Part shown: in pieces, positions 48,557-57,496 of the stretch
How positions within the stretch are numbered: the first letter of the stretch is position 1
How the letters are laid out: each line of letters starts with the position of its first letter
NCBI RefSeq assembly: GCF_003665435.1
Contig: NZ_CP023407.1
Location: 6,444,501-6,508,500, forward strand
DNA length: 64,000 nucleotides
Direction of reading: 5' to 3'
Source: Streptomyces fungicidicus
GTDB lineage: Bacteria > Actinomycetota > Actinomycetes > Streptomycetales > Streptomycetaceae
Position numbers and translations under genes: made by a program
The notes under the pieces: generated by a model
What the model was told of the DNA's origin: nothing
Databases searched by the model: none
The model's input: only the letters and a program-made list of their open reading frames with translations

Positions 48557-51472
48557 ATGCAGATCTCGTCGGACCGGCACGAGTATCCCGCCCACTGGGA
48601 AGCCGACGTGGTGCTGCGCGACGGCGGCACCGCGCGCATCCGCCCCATCACCGTCGATGACGCCGAGCGCCTGGTCAGCTTCTACGAGCAGGTGTCGGAC
48701 GAGTCGAAGTACTACCGCTTCTTCGCGCCCTACCCGCGGTTGTCCGCCAAGGACGTCCACCGCTTCACCCACCACGACTTCGTGGACCGGGTGGGGCTCG
48801 CGGCCACCGTGGGCGGCGAGTTCATCGCCACCGTGCGCTACGACCGGATCGGCGCCGACGGAACGCCCGCGTCCGCACCGGCCGACGAGGCCGAGGTCGC
48901 CTTCCTGGTGCAGGACGCCCACCAGGGACGGGGCGTCGCCTCCGCCCTGCTCGAACACATCGGCGCCGTGGCGCGGGAGCGCGGCATCCGCCGGTTCGCG
49001 GCCGAGGTGCTGCCCGCCAACAACAAGATGATCAAGGTGTTCACCGACGCCGGCTACACCCAGAAGCGCAGCTTCGAGGACGGCGTCGTCCGGCTGGAGT
49101 TCGACCTCGAACCCACCGACCGCTCGCTCGCCGTGCAGCAGGCGCGCGAACAGCGCGCGGAGGCGCGCTCGGTGCAGCGGCTGCTGGCCCCGGGCTCGGT
49201 GGCCGTCGTCGGCGCCGGGCGCACGCCCGGCGGGGTGGGGCGCAGCATCCTCGACAACATCCGGGACGCCGGGTTCACCGGGCGGCTCTACGCGGTGAAC
49301 AAGGCGTTCGAGGAGGACCGGAAGGAGCTCGACGGGGTCGCCGCGTACCGGTCCGTCCGGGCCATCGACGCTCCCGTCGACCTGGCGGTCGTCGCGGTGC
49401 CCGCGGACCGCGTCCCCGAGGTGGTCACCGAGTGCGGTGAGCACGGTGTGCAGGGGCTCGTCGTGGTCTCCGCCGGGTACGCCGAGTCCGGCCCCGACGG
49501 CCGCGAGCGCCAGCGCGCCCTCGTACGGCAGGCGCGCTCGTACGGCATGCGGATCATCGGCCCGAACGCGTTCGGTGTCATCAACACGTCCCCGGACGTG
49601 CGGCTGAACGCCTCGCTCGCCCCCGAGTCGCCCCGCCCGGGCCGGATAGGGCTGTTCGCCCAGTCCGGCGCGATCGGCGTCGCCCTGCTCTCGCGCCTGC
49701 ACCGGCGCGGCGGCGGGGTCACCGGGGTCACCGGCGTCTCCACCTTCGTCTCGTCCGGCAACCGTGCCGACGTGTCCGGCAACGACGTCATGCAGTACTG
49801 GTACGAGGACCCCGACACCGATGTCGCCCTGATGTACCTGGAATCCATCGGCAACCCCCGCAAGTTCGCCCGCCTCGCCCGCCGGACCGCGGCGGCGAAG
49901 CCCCTGGTCGTGGTCCAGGGCGCCCGGCACGGCGCCGGTCCCCGGGGCCATGCGGTGAGGGCGACCCGGCTGCCCCACGAGACGGTGTCCGCGCTGCTGC
50001 GGCAGGCCGGCGTGATCCGGGTGAACACCATCACCGAACTGGTCGACGCGGGGCTGCTGCTCGCCCGCCAGCCGCTGCCGGCCGGACCCCGGGTGGCGAT
50101 CGTCGGCAACTCCGAGTCCCTGGGCCTGCTCACCTACGAGGCCTGCCTCGCCGAGGGGCTGCGCCCGCACCCCCCGCGGGACCTGACCACGGCGGCCACG
50201 GCGGCGGACTTCCACGCGGCGCTCTCCCACGCGCTGGCCGACGAGACGAGCGACGCGGTGGTCGTCACCGCTATCCCCGCGGTGGGCGAGGGCTCGGTCG
50301 GGGACGCCGCCCTGGCGGAGGCCCTGCGCTCGGCCGCCGCCGCGACCCCGTCCAAGCCGGTCCTCGTCGTCCACGTCGAACTCGGCGGCCTCGCGGAGGC
50401 CCTGTCGGCCGCGACGAGCACGGCGCCCCAGCCGACGCCCGCCACCGCACCGGGCACACCGCCGCGGGCGGGAGCGGACACCGCACGGGACACGGCGGGC
50501 GCCGCGCGGGTGGCAGACACACCGCCGCGGACCGGAGCGGGCCACGCCCCGCGGACGGAGACCGGCGCCGGGCCGACGGCGGCGCCCCCCGTCGTACCCC
50601 CCGAGGGCACCCACCTCATCCCCGCCTATCCCGCCTCCGAGCGCGCCGTCCGGGCCCTGTCCCAGGCCGTCGCGTACGCGCAGTGGCGGCGGGACGCCGC
50701 CGAGCCCGGCAAGGTGCCCGCGTACGACGACATCGAGGAGAGGGCCGCCGCCGCGCTCATCGACCGGCTGCTCGCCCGCGGCGACGGCCTCACCCTCGGC
50801 GGCGAGGACACCTGCGACCTGCTCGGCCGGTACGGCATCCAGGTGCACCGGGCCCTGCCCGCCCCCACCCCCGACGCCGCCGTCGAGGCGGCGCGCACCC
50901 TCGGCCACCCGGTGGCCCTCAAGGCGACCGCCCCGCACCTCAGGCACCGGGCCGACCTGGGCGGCGTCCGCCTGGACCTGGCGGACGAGGAACAACTGCG
51001 CCGGGCGTACGCGGAGTTGACGGAGCTGTTCGGCTCGCCGGCGGAGCTTCGCCCCGTGGTGCAGCGGATGGCGCCGCGCGGTGTCGACACCATCGTCCGC
51101 GCGGTCATCGACCCCGCCGCCGGAGCCGTCCTGTCCTTCGGGCTGGCCGGGGCCCCCTCGCAGCTGCTCGGAGACATGGCGCACCGCCTGATCCCGGTCA
51201 CCGACCGGGACGCGACCTCGCTGGTGCGCTCGATCCGGACGGCCCCGCTGCTGTTCGGCTGGCGCGGCTCGGCACCGGTCGACACCCCCGCCCTGGAGGA
51301 GCTGATGCTCAGGGTGTCGCGGCTGGTCCACGACCACCCGGAAGTGGTCGCGGTCACCCTGGAGCCGGTCGTCGTCGCCCCGCACGGGGTGAGCGTGCTG
51401 GGCGCCACCGTCCGCCTGGCCCCGCCGCCCGCCCGCGACGACCTCGGTCCGCGCACCCTCCCCGCGTACTGA
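48557..51472 (+). CDS. Pat-type protein acetyltransferase (GNAT + NDP-forming acyl-CoA synthetase)
   Basis: A 971-residue enzyme of the Pat family, which acetylates and thereby controls acyl-CoA synthetases and other enzymes. Here the GNAT domain is N-terminal (about residues 20-185, acetyl-CoA loop QDAHQGRGVASALL near 118), the reverse of enterobacterial Pat. It is followed by a CoA-binding Rossmann domain (from VAVVGAGRTPGGVG near 215), a ligase-CoA-like domain (LFAQSGAIGVALLSRL near 363), a disordered Ala/Pro/Thr linker near 615-685 and an ATP-grasp domain (LLGRYGIQVHRALPAP near 755 to the end). The synthetase half probably senses acetyl-CoA rather than making it. Start ATG 48557 lies at the first conserved residues. 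Confidence 0.92.
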   Translation: MQISSDRHEYPAHWEADVVLRDGGTARIRPITVDDAERLVSFYEQVSDESKYYRFFAPYPRLSAKDVHRFTHHDFVDRVGLAATVGGEFIATVRYDRIGADGTPASAPADEAEVAFLVQDAHQGRGVASALLEHIGAVARERGIRRFAAEVLPANNKMIKVFTDAGYTQKRSFEDGVVRLEFDLEPTDRSLAVQQAREQRAEARSVQRLLAPGSVAVVGAGRTPGGVGRSILDNIRDAGFTGRLYAVNKAFEEDRKELDGVAAYRSVRAIDAPVDLAVVAVPADRVPEVVTECGEHGVQGLVVVSAGYAESGPDGRERQRALVRQARSYGMRIIGPNAFGVINTSPDVRLNASLAPESPRPGRIGLFAQSGAIGVALLSRLHRRGGGVTGVTGVSTFVSSGNRADVSGNDVMQYWYEDPDTDVALMYLESIGNPRKFARLARRTAAAKPLVVVQGARHGAGPRGHAVRATRLPHETVSALLRQAGVIRVNTITELVDAGLLLARQPLPAGPRVAIVGNSESLGLLTYEACLAEGLRPHPPRDLTTAATAADFHAALSHALADETSDAVVVTAIPAVGEGSVGDAALAEALRSAAAATPSKPVLVVHVELGGLAEALSAATSTAPQPTPATAPGTPPRAGADTARDTAGAARVADTPPRTGAGHAPRTETGAGPTAAPPVVPPEGTHLIPAYPASERAVRALSQAVAYAQWRRDAAEPGKVPAYDDIEERAAAALIDRLLARGDGLTLGGEDTCDLLGRYGIQVHRALPAPTPDAAVEAARTLGHPVALKATAPHLRHRADLGGVRLDLADEEQLRRAYAELTELFGSPAELRPVVQRMAPRGVDTIVRAVIDPAAGAVLSFGLAGAPSQLLGDMAHRLIPVTDRDATSLVRSIRTAPLLFGWRGSAPVDTPALEELMLRVSRLVHDHPEVVAVTLEPVVVAPHGVSVLGATVRLAPPPARDDLGPRTLPAY

Positions 51473-51571
51473 CGCCGCGGACCCTCCCCGCGGGTCCGGC
51501 GCCCCCTCAGGAGGGCGCAGTGCGGTGAGAGCGGTGCCTCGCAGTCAGCGGTCCCCTTTAGGATGGGCGTC

Positions 51572-52159
51572 ATGGCCAAGACCAGTACGACGACCCAGGG
51601 GCTGCGGGCGGCGATCGAGCGCAGCGGCTACTACCCGGCCCTCGTGGCCGAGGCGGTGGAGGCCGCCGTGGGCGGCGAGCCCATCCGGTCGTACCTGGTC
51701 CACCAGGAGACGACCTTCGACCAGAACGAGGTGCGGCGGCACGTCACCGTGCTCGTCCTCACGGGCAACCGCTTCATCGTCAGCCACACCGACGAGCAGG
51801 CCGCGGACAGCACCTCCCCGACGCCGTACGCCACCACGTCGACCGAGTCGGTCAAGCTCGGCCGGATCTCGTCGATCGTGGTCAGCCGAGTGGTCGCCAA
51901 CCCGGAGTCGTACAAGCCGGGCACACTGCCGCGCGAGATCGTGCTCACCATCGGCTGGGGCGCCGTCTCCCGCATCGACCTGGAGCCGGCCGCCTGCGGC
52001 GACCCCAACTGCGAGGCCGACCACGGCTACACGGGCAACTCCACGGCCGACGACCTGAGCCTGCGGGTCAGCGAGGCCGGCGACGGACCGGAGACGGTGC
52101 GCCAAGCGCTCGACTTCGCGCAGGCCCTGTCCGAGGCGACCGCGGACCCGACGCGCTGA
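51572..52159 (+). CDS. DUF5998 family protein
   Basis: The 195-residue product matches the actinobacterial DUF5998 family: a helical start (AIERSGYYPALVAEAVEAAV), a beta-rich middle (SYLVHQETTFDQNEVRRHVT and RFIVSHTDE) and a Cys pair in CGDPNCEADHGY near 150-160. Function unknown. ATG 51572 was chosen because AGGA is 8 bases upstream; ATG 51563 overlaps that site. The stop overlaps the next gene's start (TGATG), so they form an operon. Confidence 0.82.
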   Translation: MAKTSTTTQGLRAAIERSGYYPALVAEAVEAAVGGEPIRSYLVHQETTFDQNEVRRHVTVLVLTGNRFIVSHTDEQAADSTSPTPYATTSTESVKLGRISSIVVSRVVANPESYKPGTLPREIVLTIGWGAVSRIDLEPAACGDPNCEADHGYTGNSTADDLSLRVSEAGDGPETVRQALDFAQALSEATADPTR

Positions 52160-53484
52160 TGGCGCAGCCCACCCCCGGCCCACGACCCGCACCTCCCGGC
52201 CGAAGGCCCACGCCCGGCCCGCGCCCCACGCCCCCGGCACGGCCCGGCCCGCCGCCCGCGGCCACGGCGCGGCCCACCCCCGTGGTGCCCCCGCCGCACA
52301 CCGCCTGGGGCGACGCGCCCCCGCAAGCCCTCGCTCCGGACTCCGCGCCCCTGCCCGAGTACGGCACCGGCTCGCTCGCCGACCTGCTGCCCACGCTCGC
52401 CGCAGGCATGGGCGTACCCGGTACCACCGCGGCGATCCCCGAACTCACCCCCGCCGACCGGAACTGCGTGTTCCTGATCGACGGGCTGGGCTGGCAGCAG
52501 CTGCGCGCGCACCCGGAGGAAGCCCCCTTCCTGACCTCGCTGCTCGGCAGCTCGCGCGGCGGCACCGGCCGCCCGATCACCGCGGGCTACCCGGCGACCA
52601 CCGCGACCTCCCTCGCCTCCGTCGGCACCGGTCTGCCGCCGGGCGCCCACGGCCTGCCCGGCTACACCGTGCGCAACCCGGACACCGGCGAGCTGATGAA
52701 CCAGCTGCGCTGGCAGCCCTGGTCCCCGCCCGGGGCCTGGCAGCCGTACCCCACCGTCTTCGAGCTGGCCCGCCGGGCGGGAGTGCACGCCGCCCAGGTC
52801 TCCTCCCCGACCTTCGCGAACACCCCGCTGACCAAGGTCGCCCTCAGCGGCGGCACCTTCGTGGGGAAGCTGTCGGGGGAGGAGCGCATGGACGCCGCGG
52901 CCGGGCAGCTCGCCGCCGCCGACCGCGCGCTCGTCTACACCTACTACGCCGAGGTCGACGGCGCGGGCCACCGCTTCGGCGTCGACTCCGACACCTGGCG
53001 CGGCCAGCTCATGTACGTCGACCGCCTGGTCCAGCGCCTCGCCGAGCAGCTGCCCCCGCGCAGCGCGCTCTACGTCACCGCCGACCACGGCATGATCGAC
53101 GTCCCCTTCGACGAGGACCACCGCATCGACTTCGACGAGGACTGGGAGCTGAAGGCGGGCGTCGCCCTGCTCGGCGGCGAGGGCCGCGCCCGGCACGTCT
53201 ACGCCGTCCCGGGCGCCGCGAACGACGTGCTGACCTGCTGGCGCGAGGTGCTCGGCGAGCAGTTCTGGGTCGCCTCGCGCGACGAGGCGATCGCGGCGGG
53301 CTGGTTCGGTCCCGCCGTCGACGAGCGGGTGTACCCGCGCCTCGGCGACGTGGTCGCCGCCGCGCGGGACGACGTCCTGCTGATCGCCTCCGAGCGTGAG
53401 CCCAGGGAGTCGGCGATGGTCGGCAACCACGGTTCGATGACCCCTGCCGAGCAACTGGTCCCCCTGCTCGAAGTACGCTCCTGA
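52159..53484 (+). CDS. alkaline phosphatase / nucleotide pyrophosphatase-family enzyme
   Basis: A 441-residue member of the phosphodiesterase branch of the alkaline phosphatase superfamily. After a Pro/Arg-rich N-terminus (1-50) the metal and nucleophile residues appear in order: Asp in FLIDGLGWQQ near 107, Thr nucleophile in GYPATTATSLASVGTG near 143, Asp/His in DGAGHRFGVDS near 268, DH in TADHGMID near 309 and His in GNHGSM near 423. No signal peptide is evident, so it is likely cytoplasmic; the substrate is unknown. It begins inside the stop of the DUF5998 gene. Confidence 0.9.
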   Translation: MAQPTPGPRPAPPGRRPTPGPRPTPPARPGPPPAATARPTPVVPPPHTAWGDAPPQALAPDSAPLPEYGTGSLADLLPTLAAGMGVPGTTAAIPELTPADRNCVFLIDGLGWQQLRAHPEEAPFLTSLLGSSRGGTGRPITAGYPATTATSLASVGTGLPPGAHGLPGYTVRNPDTGELMNQLRWQPWSPPGAWQPYPTVFELARRAGVHAAQVSSPTFANTPLTKVALSGGTFVGKLSGEERMDAAAGQLAAADRALVYTYYAEVDGAGHRFGVDSDTWRGQLMYVDRLVQRLAEQLPPRSALYVTADHGMIDVPFDEDHRIDFDEDWELKAGVALLGGEGRARHVYAVPGAANDVLTCWREVLGEQFWVASRDEAIAAGWFGPAVDERVYPRLGDVVAAARDDVLLIASEREPRESAMVGNHGSMTPAEQLVPLLEVRS

Positions 53485-53540
53485 ACCGCCCCCTACGCCC
53501 CGCCACTCACCGACCCTTGCCGAAAGGTGCCCGACCCCCC

Positions 53541-54191
53541 ATGCCCGAGCTGGTGTTCTTCTCCGGAACGATGGACTGCGGGAAGTCGACGCTGGCTCTC
53601 CAGATCGAGCACAACCGTTCGGCGCGCGGCCTGGTCGGCATGATCTTCACCCGCAACGACCGGGCCGGCGAGGGCAAGCTCTCCTCCCGCCTCGGCCTGG
53701 TCACGGACGCGGTGGAGGTCGGCGACGGCGCGGACCTCTACGCGCGTCTCGTCGAGCACCTCTCCCAGGGCCGGCGCGCGGACTACGTGATCGCGGACGA
53801 GGCGCAGTTCCTGGCTCCGGAGCAGGTCGACCAGCTCGCGCGGGTCGTGGACGACCTGGAGCTCGACGTCTACGCCTTCGGCATCACCACCGACTTCCGC
53901 TCCAAGCTGTTCCCCGGCTCCCAGCGGCTGGTGGAGCTGGCCGACCGGGTCGAGGTGCTCCAGGTCGAGGCCCTGTGCTGGTGCGGCGCCCGCGCCACGC
54001 ACAACGCCCGCACGGTCGGCGGCGTCATGGTCGTCGAGGGCGCCCAGGTCGTCGTCGGCGACGTCACCGACTCCGCGGACGAGGTCGGCTACGAGGTGCT
54101 GTGCCGCCGCCACCACCGCCGCCGCATGACGGCGGCGACGTCCCGCGCGGCGGCGCTCTCCCCGGACGTACTGCCGGTGTCGTCCAGCTGA
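53541..54191 (+). CDS. tdk: thymidine kinase (class II)
   Basis: This 216-residue protein phosphorylates thymidine for salvage. The P-loop GTMDCGKST lies at residues 9-17, the catalytic DEAQFL near 87-92, and the zinc ligands include C146 and C148 (LCWCGARATHNAR) and CRRHH near 188, as in class II (TK1-like) enzymes. ATG 53541 is chosen as the start of the conserved LVFFSGTM strand; a GAAAGG lies 13 bases upstream, slightly far. Confidence 0.9.
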   Translation: MPELVFFSGTMDCGKSTLALQIEHNRSARGLVGMIFTRNDRAGEGKLSSRLGLVTDAVEVGDGADLYARLVEHLSQGRRADYVIADEAQFLAPEQVDQLARVVDDLELDVYAFGITTDFRSKLFPGSQRLVELADRVEVLQVEALCWCGARATHNARTVGGVMVVEGAQVVVGDVTDSADEVGYEVLCRRHHRRRMTAATSRAAALSPDVLPVSSS

Positions 54192-54266
54192 CCGTCGTGG
54201 TCCGGTTCGGTGCGGTCCCCGACCGGAGACCGTCCACAACTGATCAACGGGGCAGGGGAATCCGGC

Positions 54267-54272
54267 TATGAT
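54267..54272 (+). promoter_or_regulatory. -10 box of the tRNA-like RNA / LRR operon
   Basis: TATGAT matches the sigma-70 -10 consensus in five of six bases, and its spacing puts the start of transcription at about 54277-54280, the first bases of the tRNA-like helix. The -35 region is poor (TCAACG at 17 bases). Confidence 0.55.
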
Positions 54273-54276
54273 CCTC

Positions 54277-54358
54277 GCGGCAAGGCCGTAGCGCAGAGGT
54301 CGTCGCGCCCGAGCATCAAGCTGGAGGACGTCGGTTCGAATCCGACCGGTCTTGCCGC
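54277..54358 (+). ncRNA. tRNA-like RNA with degenerate anticodon arm
   Basis: The sequence folds as a tRNA: acceptor AAGGCCG (54282-54288) with CGGTCTT (54347-54353, one G-U), U8-A9, a D-arm closed by GCGC/GCGC with A14, G15 and the GG pair in its loop, a 4-base variable region ending C48, and a T-arm GTCGG-TTCGAAT-CCGAC. The anticodon arm is abnormal: two of five pairs are mismatched, position 33 is A instead of U, and the formal anticodon is UCA. Flanking GCGGC/GCCGC extends the acceptor to a 12-bp helix. Total core length is 73 bases without CCA. It is likely a tRNA-derived non-coding RNA or a pseudo-tRNA rather than a decoding tRNA. It lies 110-190 bases before the LRR gene. Confidence 0.65.
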
Positions 54359-54464
54359 TCATGTCGTGGAGGAAGAACGATTGGCGTCGGTCCGTCCTGG
54401 CCGGGCGGAGGGCGATGCCGTCCCCGGCGAGCCGGACACCGGCGACGGACCCGGTGGAGTGGTG

Positions 54465-55598
54465 ATGACGCGGCCGACACCCGTGCGCTGTCCGGTGATC
54501 GAGCACCCGGACGTCCCGATCAGCGACCCTGCCGGGCTCGACCCCCTGCTGGACCGGCTGAGGTCGGCGCGGGCCGTGGAGGACGACGAGACCTTCCCCC
54601 TCGGCACCCTCCGCGCGGACGGACGCGTCGACCTGTGCAAGCAGGGGCTCGGAGCGGCCGGCGCCGCCCGGCTGATGCCCGTCGCCGCCTCCTCGCCGCA
54701 CGCCCGGCACGTCCTGCTCGGCACCAACGCCATCGGGGACGAAGGGGCGTCGACGGTCGCCCGCTCCCTCGCCGACGGCCACGGCCTGGACACCCTCTAC
54801 CTCGGCTGCAACCGCATCGGCCCCGAGGGCGCCGGGGCCCTCGCCGACGCGCTGTCCGCGGACAGCACCGTCCGCGCCCTGTGGCTCAAGCGCAACCCGG
54901 TCGGCGACGAGGGCGCCCTGGCGCTCGCCGCGATGCTCCGCCGCAACACCACGCTGCGCACCCTCGACCTGGTCAACACCGGCGTCACCACCGACGGCCT
55001 GCGCGCCCTCCTCGACGCCCTCACCCACCGCCCGCGTCCCGTGGAACGCCTCTTCCTCGGCGGGAACGGCCTGACCGCCGACGCCGCCGGCCCGCTGGCG
55101 TCGCTGATCCGCGACGCGGGCGTACGGGAGCTGTACCTGCCCGCCAACCACCTCGGCGACGAAGGCGCCGCCGTCCTGGCCGCCGCGGCCGACCCCGGAC
55201 GGCCGGTACGCCTCGGACTCGGCGGCAACGGAATCGGCCCCGCCGGCGCGCGCGCCCTCGCCGGCGCCCTCGACGGCATCGAGACGCTCGACCTGGGGCG
55301 GCCGATGTCCGAGCGCAGCCTGGGCGCCCCCGCCAACGCCACCGGTGACGACGGCGCCCTCGCGCTGGCCGCCGCGCTGGAGGGCAGCCCGCTGCGCCGG
55401 CTCGAACTGCGCCACACCGGCCTCACCGGGCGCGGCGCGAAGTCGCTGCTGGCGGCCGTGCCGCACGACTCCCCGCTGGAGTACGTCGGTCTGGGGCCCG
55501 GACTGCCCCGCAAGCTAAAGCGGTCCTTCACCCGGCGCCTGCGGCCCGGCACCGGAACCCACCCCGACCTGCGCGCGATAGGGAGCGTCTACCGGTGA
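54465..55598 (+). CDS. leucine-rich-repeat (RNase-inhibitor-type) protein
   Basis: The 377-residue product contains about nine LRRs of the 28-29-residue ribonuclease-inhibitor type from roughly residue 75 to 345, for example LDTLYLGCNRIGPEGAGALA and LRTLDLVNTGVTTDGLRALL. Such solenoids bind proteins or RNases. No enzyme domain or membrane segment is seen; the C-terminal 25 residues are basic (KLKRSFTRRLRPG). ATG 54465 follows GGTGGAG; a TTG at 54381 has an even better GGAGGAAG and would add 28 residues. Its stop overlaps the next gene's GTG, starting a four-gene coupled operon. It begins just after the tRNA-like element. Confidence 0.85.
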   Translation: MTRPTPVRCPVIEHPDVPISDPAGLDPLLDRLRSARAVEDDETFPLGTLRADGRVDLCKQGLGAAGAARLMPVAASSPHARHVLLGTNAIGDEGASTVARSLADGHGLDTLYLGCNRIGPEGAGALADALSADSTVRALWLKRNPVGDEGALALAAMLRRNTTLRTLDLVNTGVTTDGLRALLDALTHRPRPVERLFLGGNGLTADAAGPLASLIRDAGVRELYLPANHLGDEGAAVLAAAADPGRPVRLGLGGNGIGPAGARALAGALDGIETLDLGRPMSERSLGAPANATGDDGALALAAALEGSPLRRLELRHTGLTGRGAKSLLAAVPHDSPLEYVGLGPGLPRKLKRSFTRRLRPGTGTHPDLRAIGSVYR

Positions 55599-57496
55599 GC
55601 CCCCGCCCCGACTTCCTGTGCTTCCCACCGGACGAAGCGTCGAGCCGGCGGCGGATCCGCCGCTACGCGGTGCCCCGCGGGATGATCGAGCGTGCGACCG
55701 AGCGCCGCTCGGCGGGCGACTGGCGCGGAGCGTGCGCGGCGGCGCACGTGGACATCGACTTCGAGCTGTCCGAGGTCGCCGGGGAGTACGGCGACGACGT
55801 CGCCGCGGCGCTGGAGGACGACCTGCGCCATCTCGTCCCGGACCTGGTGCGCTGGCACCTGCCGCGGACGCTGGGCGGATGGACCACCCTCGCCACCGAC
55901 CGGACCGTGGTCCTCGCGCGCTACCACCCCGTCACGGCGGCCGGGCGACCCCGCCGCGCGCCGTACCTGCACCTCACCACGCCCGCCATGCTGGAGGGCC
56001 CGCAGCGGATCACCCTGCGCTTCCGGAGGGTCGCGGACGAGAAGACCGCCGGCGTCTTCGGACGCCGGACCGAGGACTGGCGGTACGCCCGGCACCTGTG
56101 GGACGCCCGGCACACCGCCGGTCTGCGCGAGAGGGGCGGAGCCGGCGAACGGCCGCCCTTCTTCCACCCCGACGGCAGCCCGCGCCGCGCGGACGAACTG
56201 CCCGCGGCCGATCCGGGCCCCGGCGACGCCGCGGCACGCGCCGAATGGGCGACCCTGCTGCACCACAGGGGCGAGTTCGAGGCGGCCTTCGCCGCAGCCG
56301 GCATCGAGGCCGATCCGACGCACCCGAGCAGCCCCCGGTGGTACCGGGCCGATCCGCAACGGATGTTCCGCAGGCTCGCGTTCGACCACACCCGTCTGGA
56401 GGCGGAGGTCCGCCGGCTGGCGGACGCGGGCGTCGGCGAGCGCTTCGTCCTCGCGGGCGACTGGCGCGCCTGCGTCCTGCTGGAGCCCACGGCTCCCGGT
56501 TCCCCCGCCGGGCTGCGGGTGAGGGTCGTCGACCAGGACGAGGCCAAGGACCTGCCCTTCCTGGCCGAAGCGCTCTGGCGCAGGCTCCCCGACCTCGATC
56601 TGCTGCGCGTCGGCGGAGTCGAACCGCGGCACCTGCACCCGCTGGTCCGCGAGGCACTGTTCCCCGCCCTCCGGACCGCCGACGGAGCCCCCGGCGGTCC
56701 GCCGGGTCCCGGAGTCCCCGCGCCCGTCCGGGTGCGCTGCCGGGGTGAATGGCACGAGGTGGGCTTCCGCCCGGGCGGTCTGCTGCGCATGCCGCACAGC
56801 GACCAGGAGCAGCAGCGCGAGCGCGCCCTGCGCGCGTTCGGCGGAGACGTCGCCGGATGCTTCGCCGTCGAGCAGACCTGGGCGTCGGGGAGCGGCCGGC
56901 TGCCGAAGGCGCTGCGTGCCCAGCGGCAGGACCTGTTCCTGCGCGCCCAGCACGGCGACACGGAGGGCGTGCTTCAACTGCTGGACGCGGGCGTGGACCC
57001 CCGGGTCCGCGACGCCTGCGGGCGCTCACTGCTGCACGTGCTCCACCAGCTCGACCACGAGCCGCTGCTGCCCCGGCTGCTCGCCGCGGGGCTCGACCTC
57101 GAGGCCCGGGACCAGCGGGAGCGCACACCGCTGTTCGTGGCGGTCAACGACGGCGGATCCCGAGCTCTCGTGGAGGCGTTCCTCGCCGCCGGTGCCAGGA
57201 TCGACGTGATCGACCAGTCGGAGCTGTCGCTGGCCCAGGTCATCCGCCGGTACAGGCGTGCGGACCTGCGCTCCCTCCGGGAGCGCGTACAGGAGGAACA
57301 CCCGGGCATCGGCGCCGACTGGTGGGACGAGTGGATGGACCGCCAGGAGCAGCGCGACGCGGACGACCACGAGCCGGACGAGCCCGACGAGCCGGACGAG
57401 CCAACCGAGCTGGACGAGCCAACCGAGCTGGACGAGCCCGCCGAGCTCGAAGTGCCGGACGCGCCACGCGAGTACAGCAAGGAACCGCCGTTTTGA
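55595..57496 (+). CDS. ankyrin-repeat protein with large unknown N-terminal domain
   Basis: A 633-residue protein. Residues 1-440 hold no domain I recognise; they are rich in Arg, Trp and charged residues and include short folded-looking segments (VARDxRVVLARYHPV-like strands and RMFRRLAFDHTRLEAEV). Residues about 445-550 form three ankyrin-like repeats (RAQHGDTEGVLQLLDAGVDP, then HVLHQLDHEPLLPRLLAAGL, then TPLFVAVNDGGSRALVEAFL). The end is an acidic Asp/Glu/Pro repeat tail. GTG 55595 overlaps the LRR stop, and the stop overlaps the TTG start of the MoxR gene. It is probably an adaptor between the ATPase pair and a client. Confidence 0.82.
   Translation: MSPRPDFLCFPPDEASSRRRIRRYAVPRGMIERATERRSAGDWRGACAAAHVDIDFELSEVAGEYGDDVAAALEDDLRHLVPDLVRWHLPRTLGGWTTLATDRTVVLARYHPVTAAGRPRRAPYLHLTTPAMLEGPQRITLRFRRVADEKTAGVFGRRTEDWRYARHLWDARHTAGLRERGGAGERPPFFHPDGSPRRADELPAADPGPGDAAARAEWATLLHHRGEFEAAFAAAGIEADPTHPSSPRWYRADPQRMFRRLAFDHTRLEAEVRRLADAGVGERFVLAGDWRACVLLEPTAPGSPAGLRVRVVDQDEAKDLPFLAEALWRRLPDLDLLRVGGVEPRHLHPLVREALFPALRTADGAPGGPPGPGVPAPVRVRCRGEWHEVGFRPGGLLRMPHSDQEQQRERALRAFGGDVAGCFAVEQTWASGSGRLPKALRAQRQDLFLRAQHGDTEGVLQLLDAGVDPRVRDACGRSLLHVLHQLDHEPLLPRLLAAGLDLEARDQRERTPLFVAVNDGGSRALVEAFLAAGARIDVIDQSELSLAQVIRRYRRADLRSLRERVQEEHPGIGADWWDEWMDRQEQRDADDHEPDEPDEPDEPTELDEPTELDEPAELEVPDAPREYSKEPPF
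57398..57451 (+). repeat. 18-base tandem repeat coding an acidic tail
   Basis: Two identical copies of GAGCCAACCGAGCTGGAC (57398-57415, 57416-57433) and a third diverged copy encode EPTELD units, preceded by related shorter Glu-Pro-Asp repeats. Confidence 0.92.

Noticed and set aside
54282..54354. tRNA-Sec or a UGA suppressor tRNA, from the formal UCA anticodon
   Set aside because: There is no long variable arm, position 33 is not U and the anticodon stem is mismatched. No selenocysteine genes were seen in the window.
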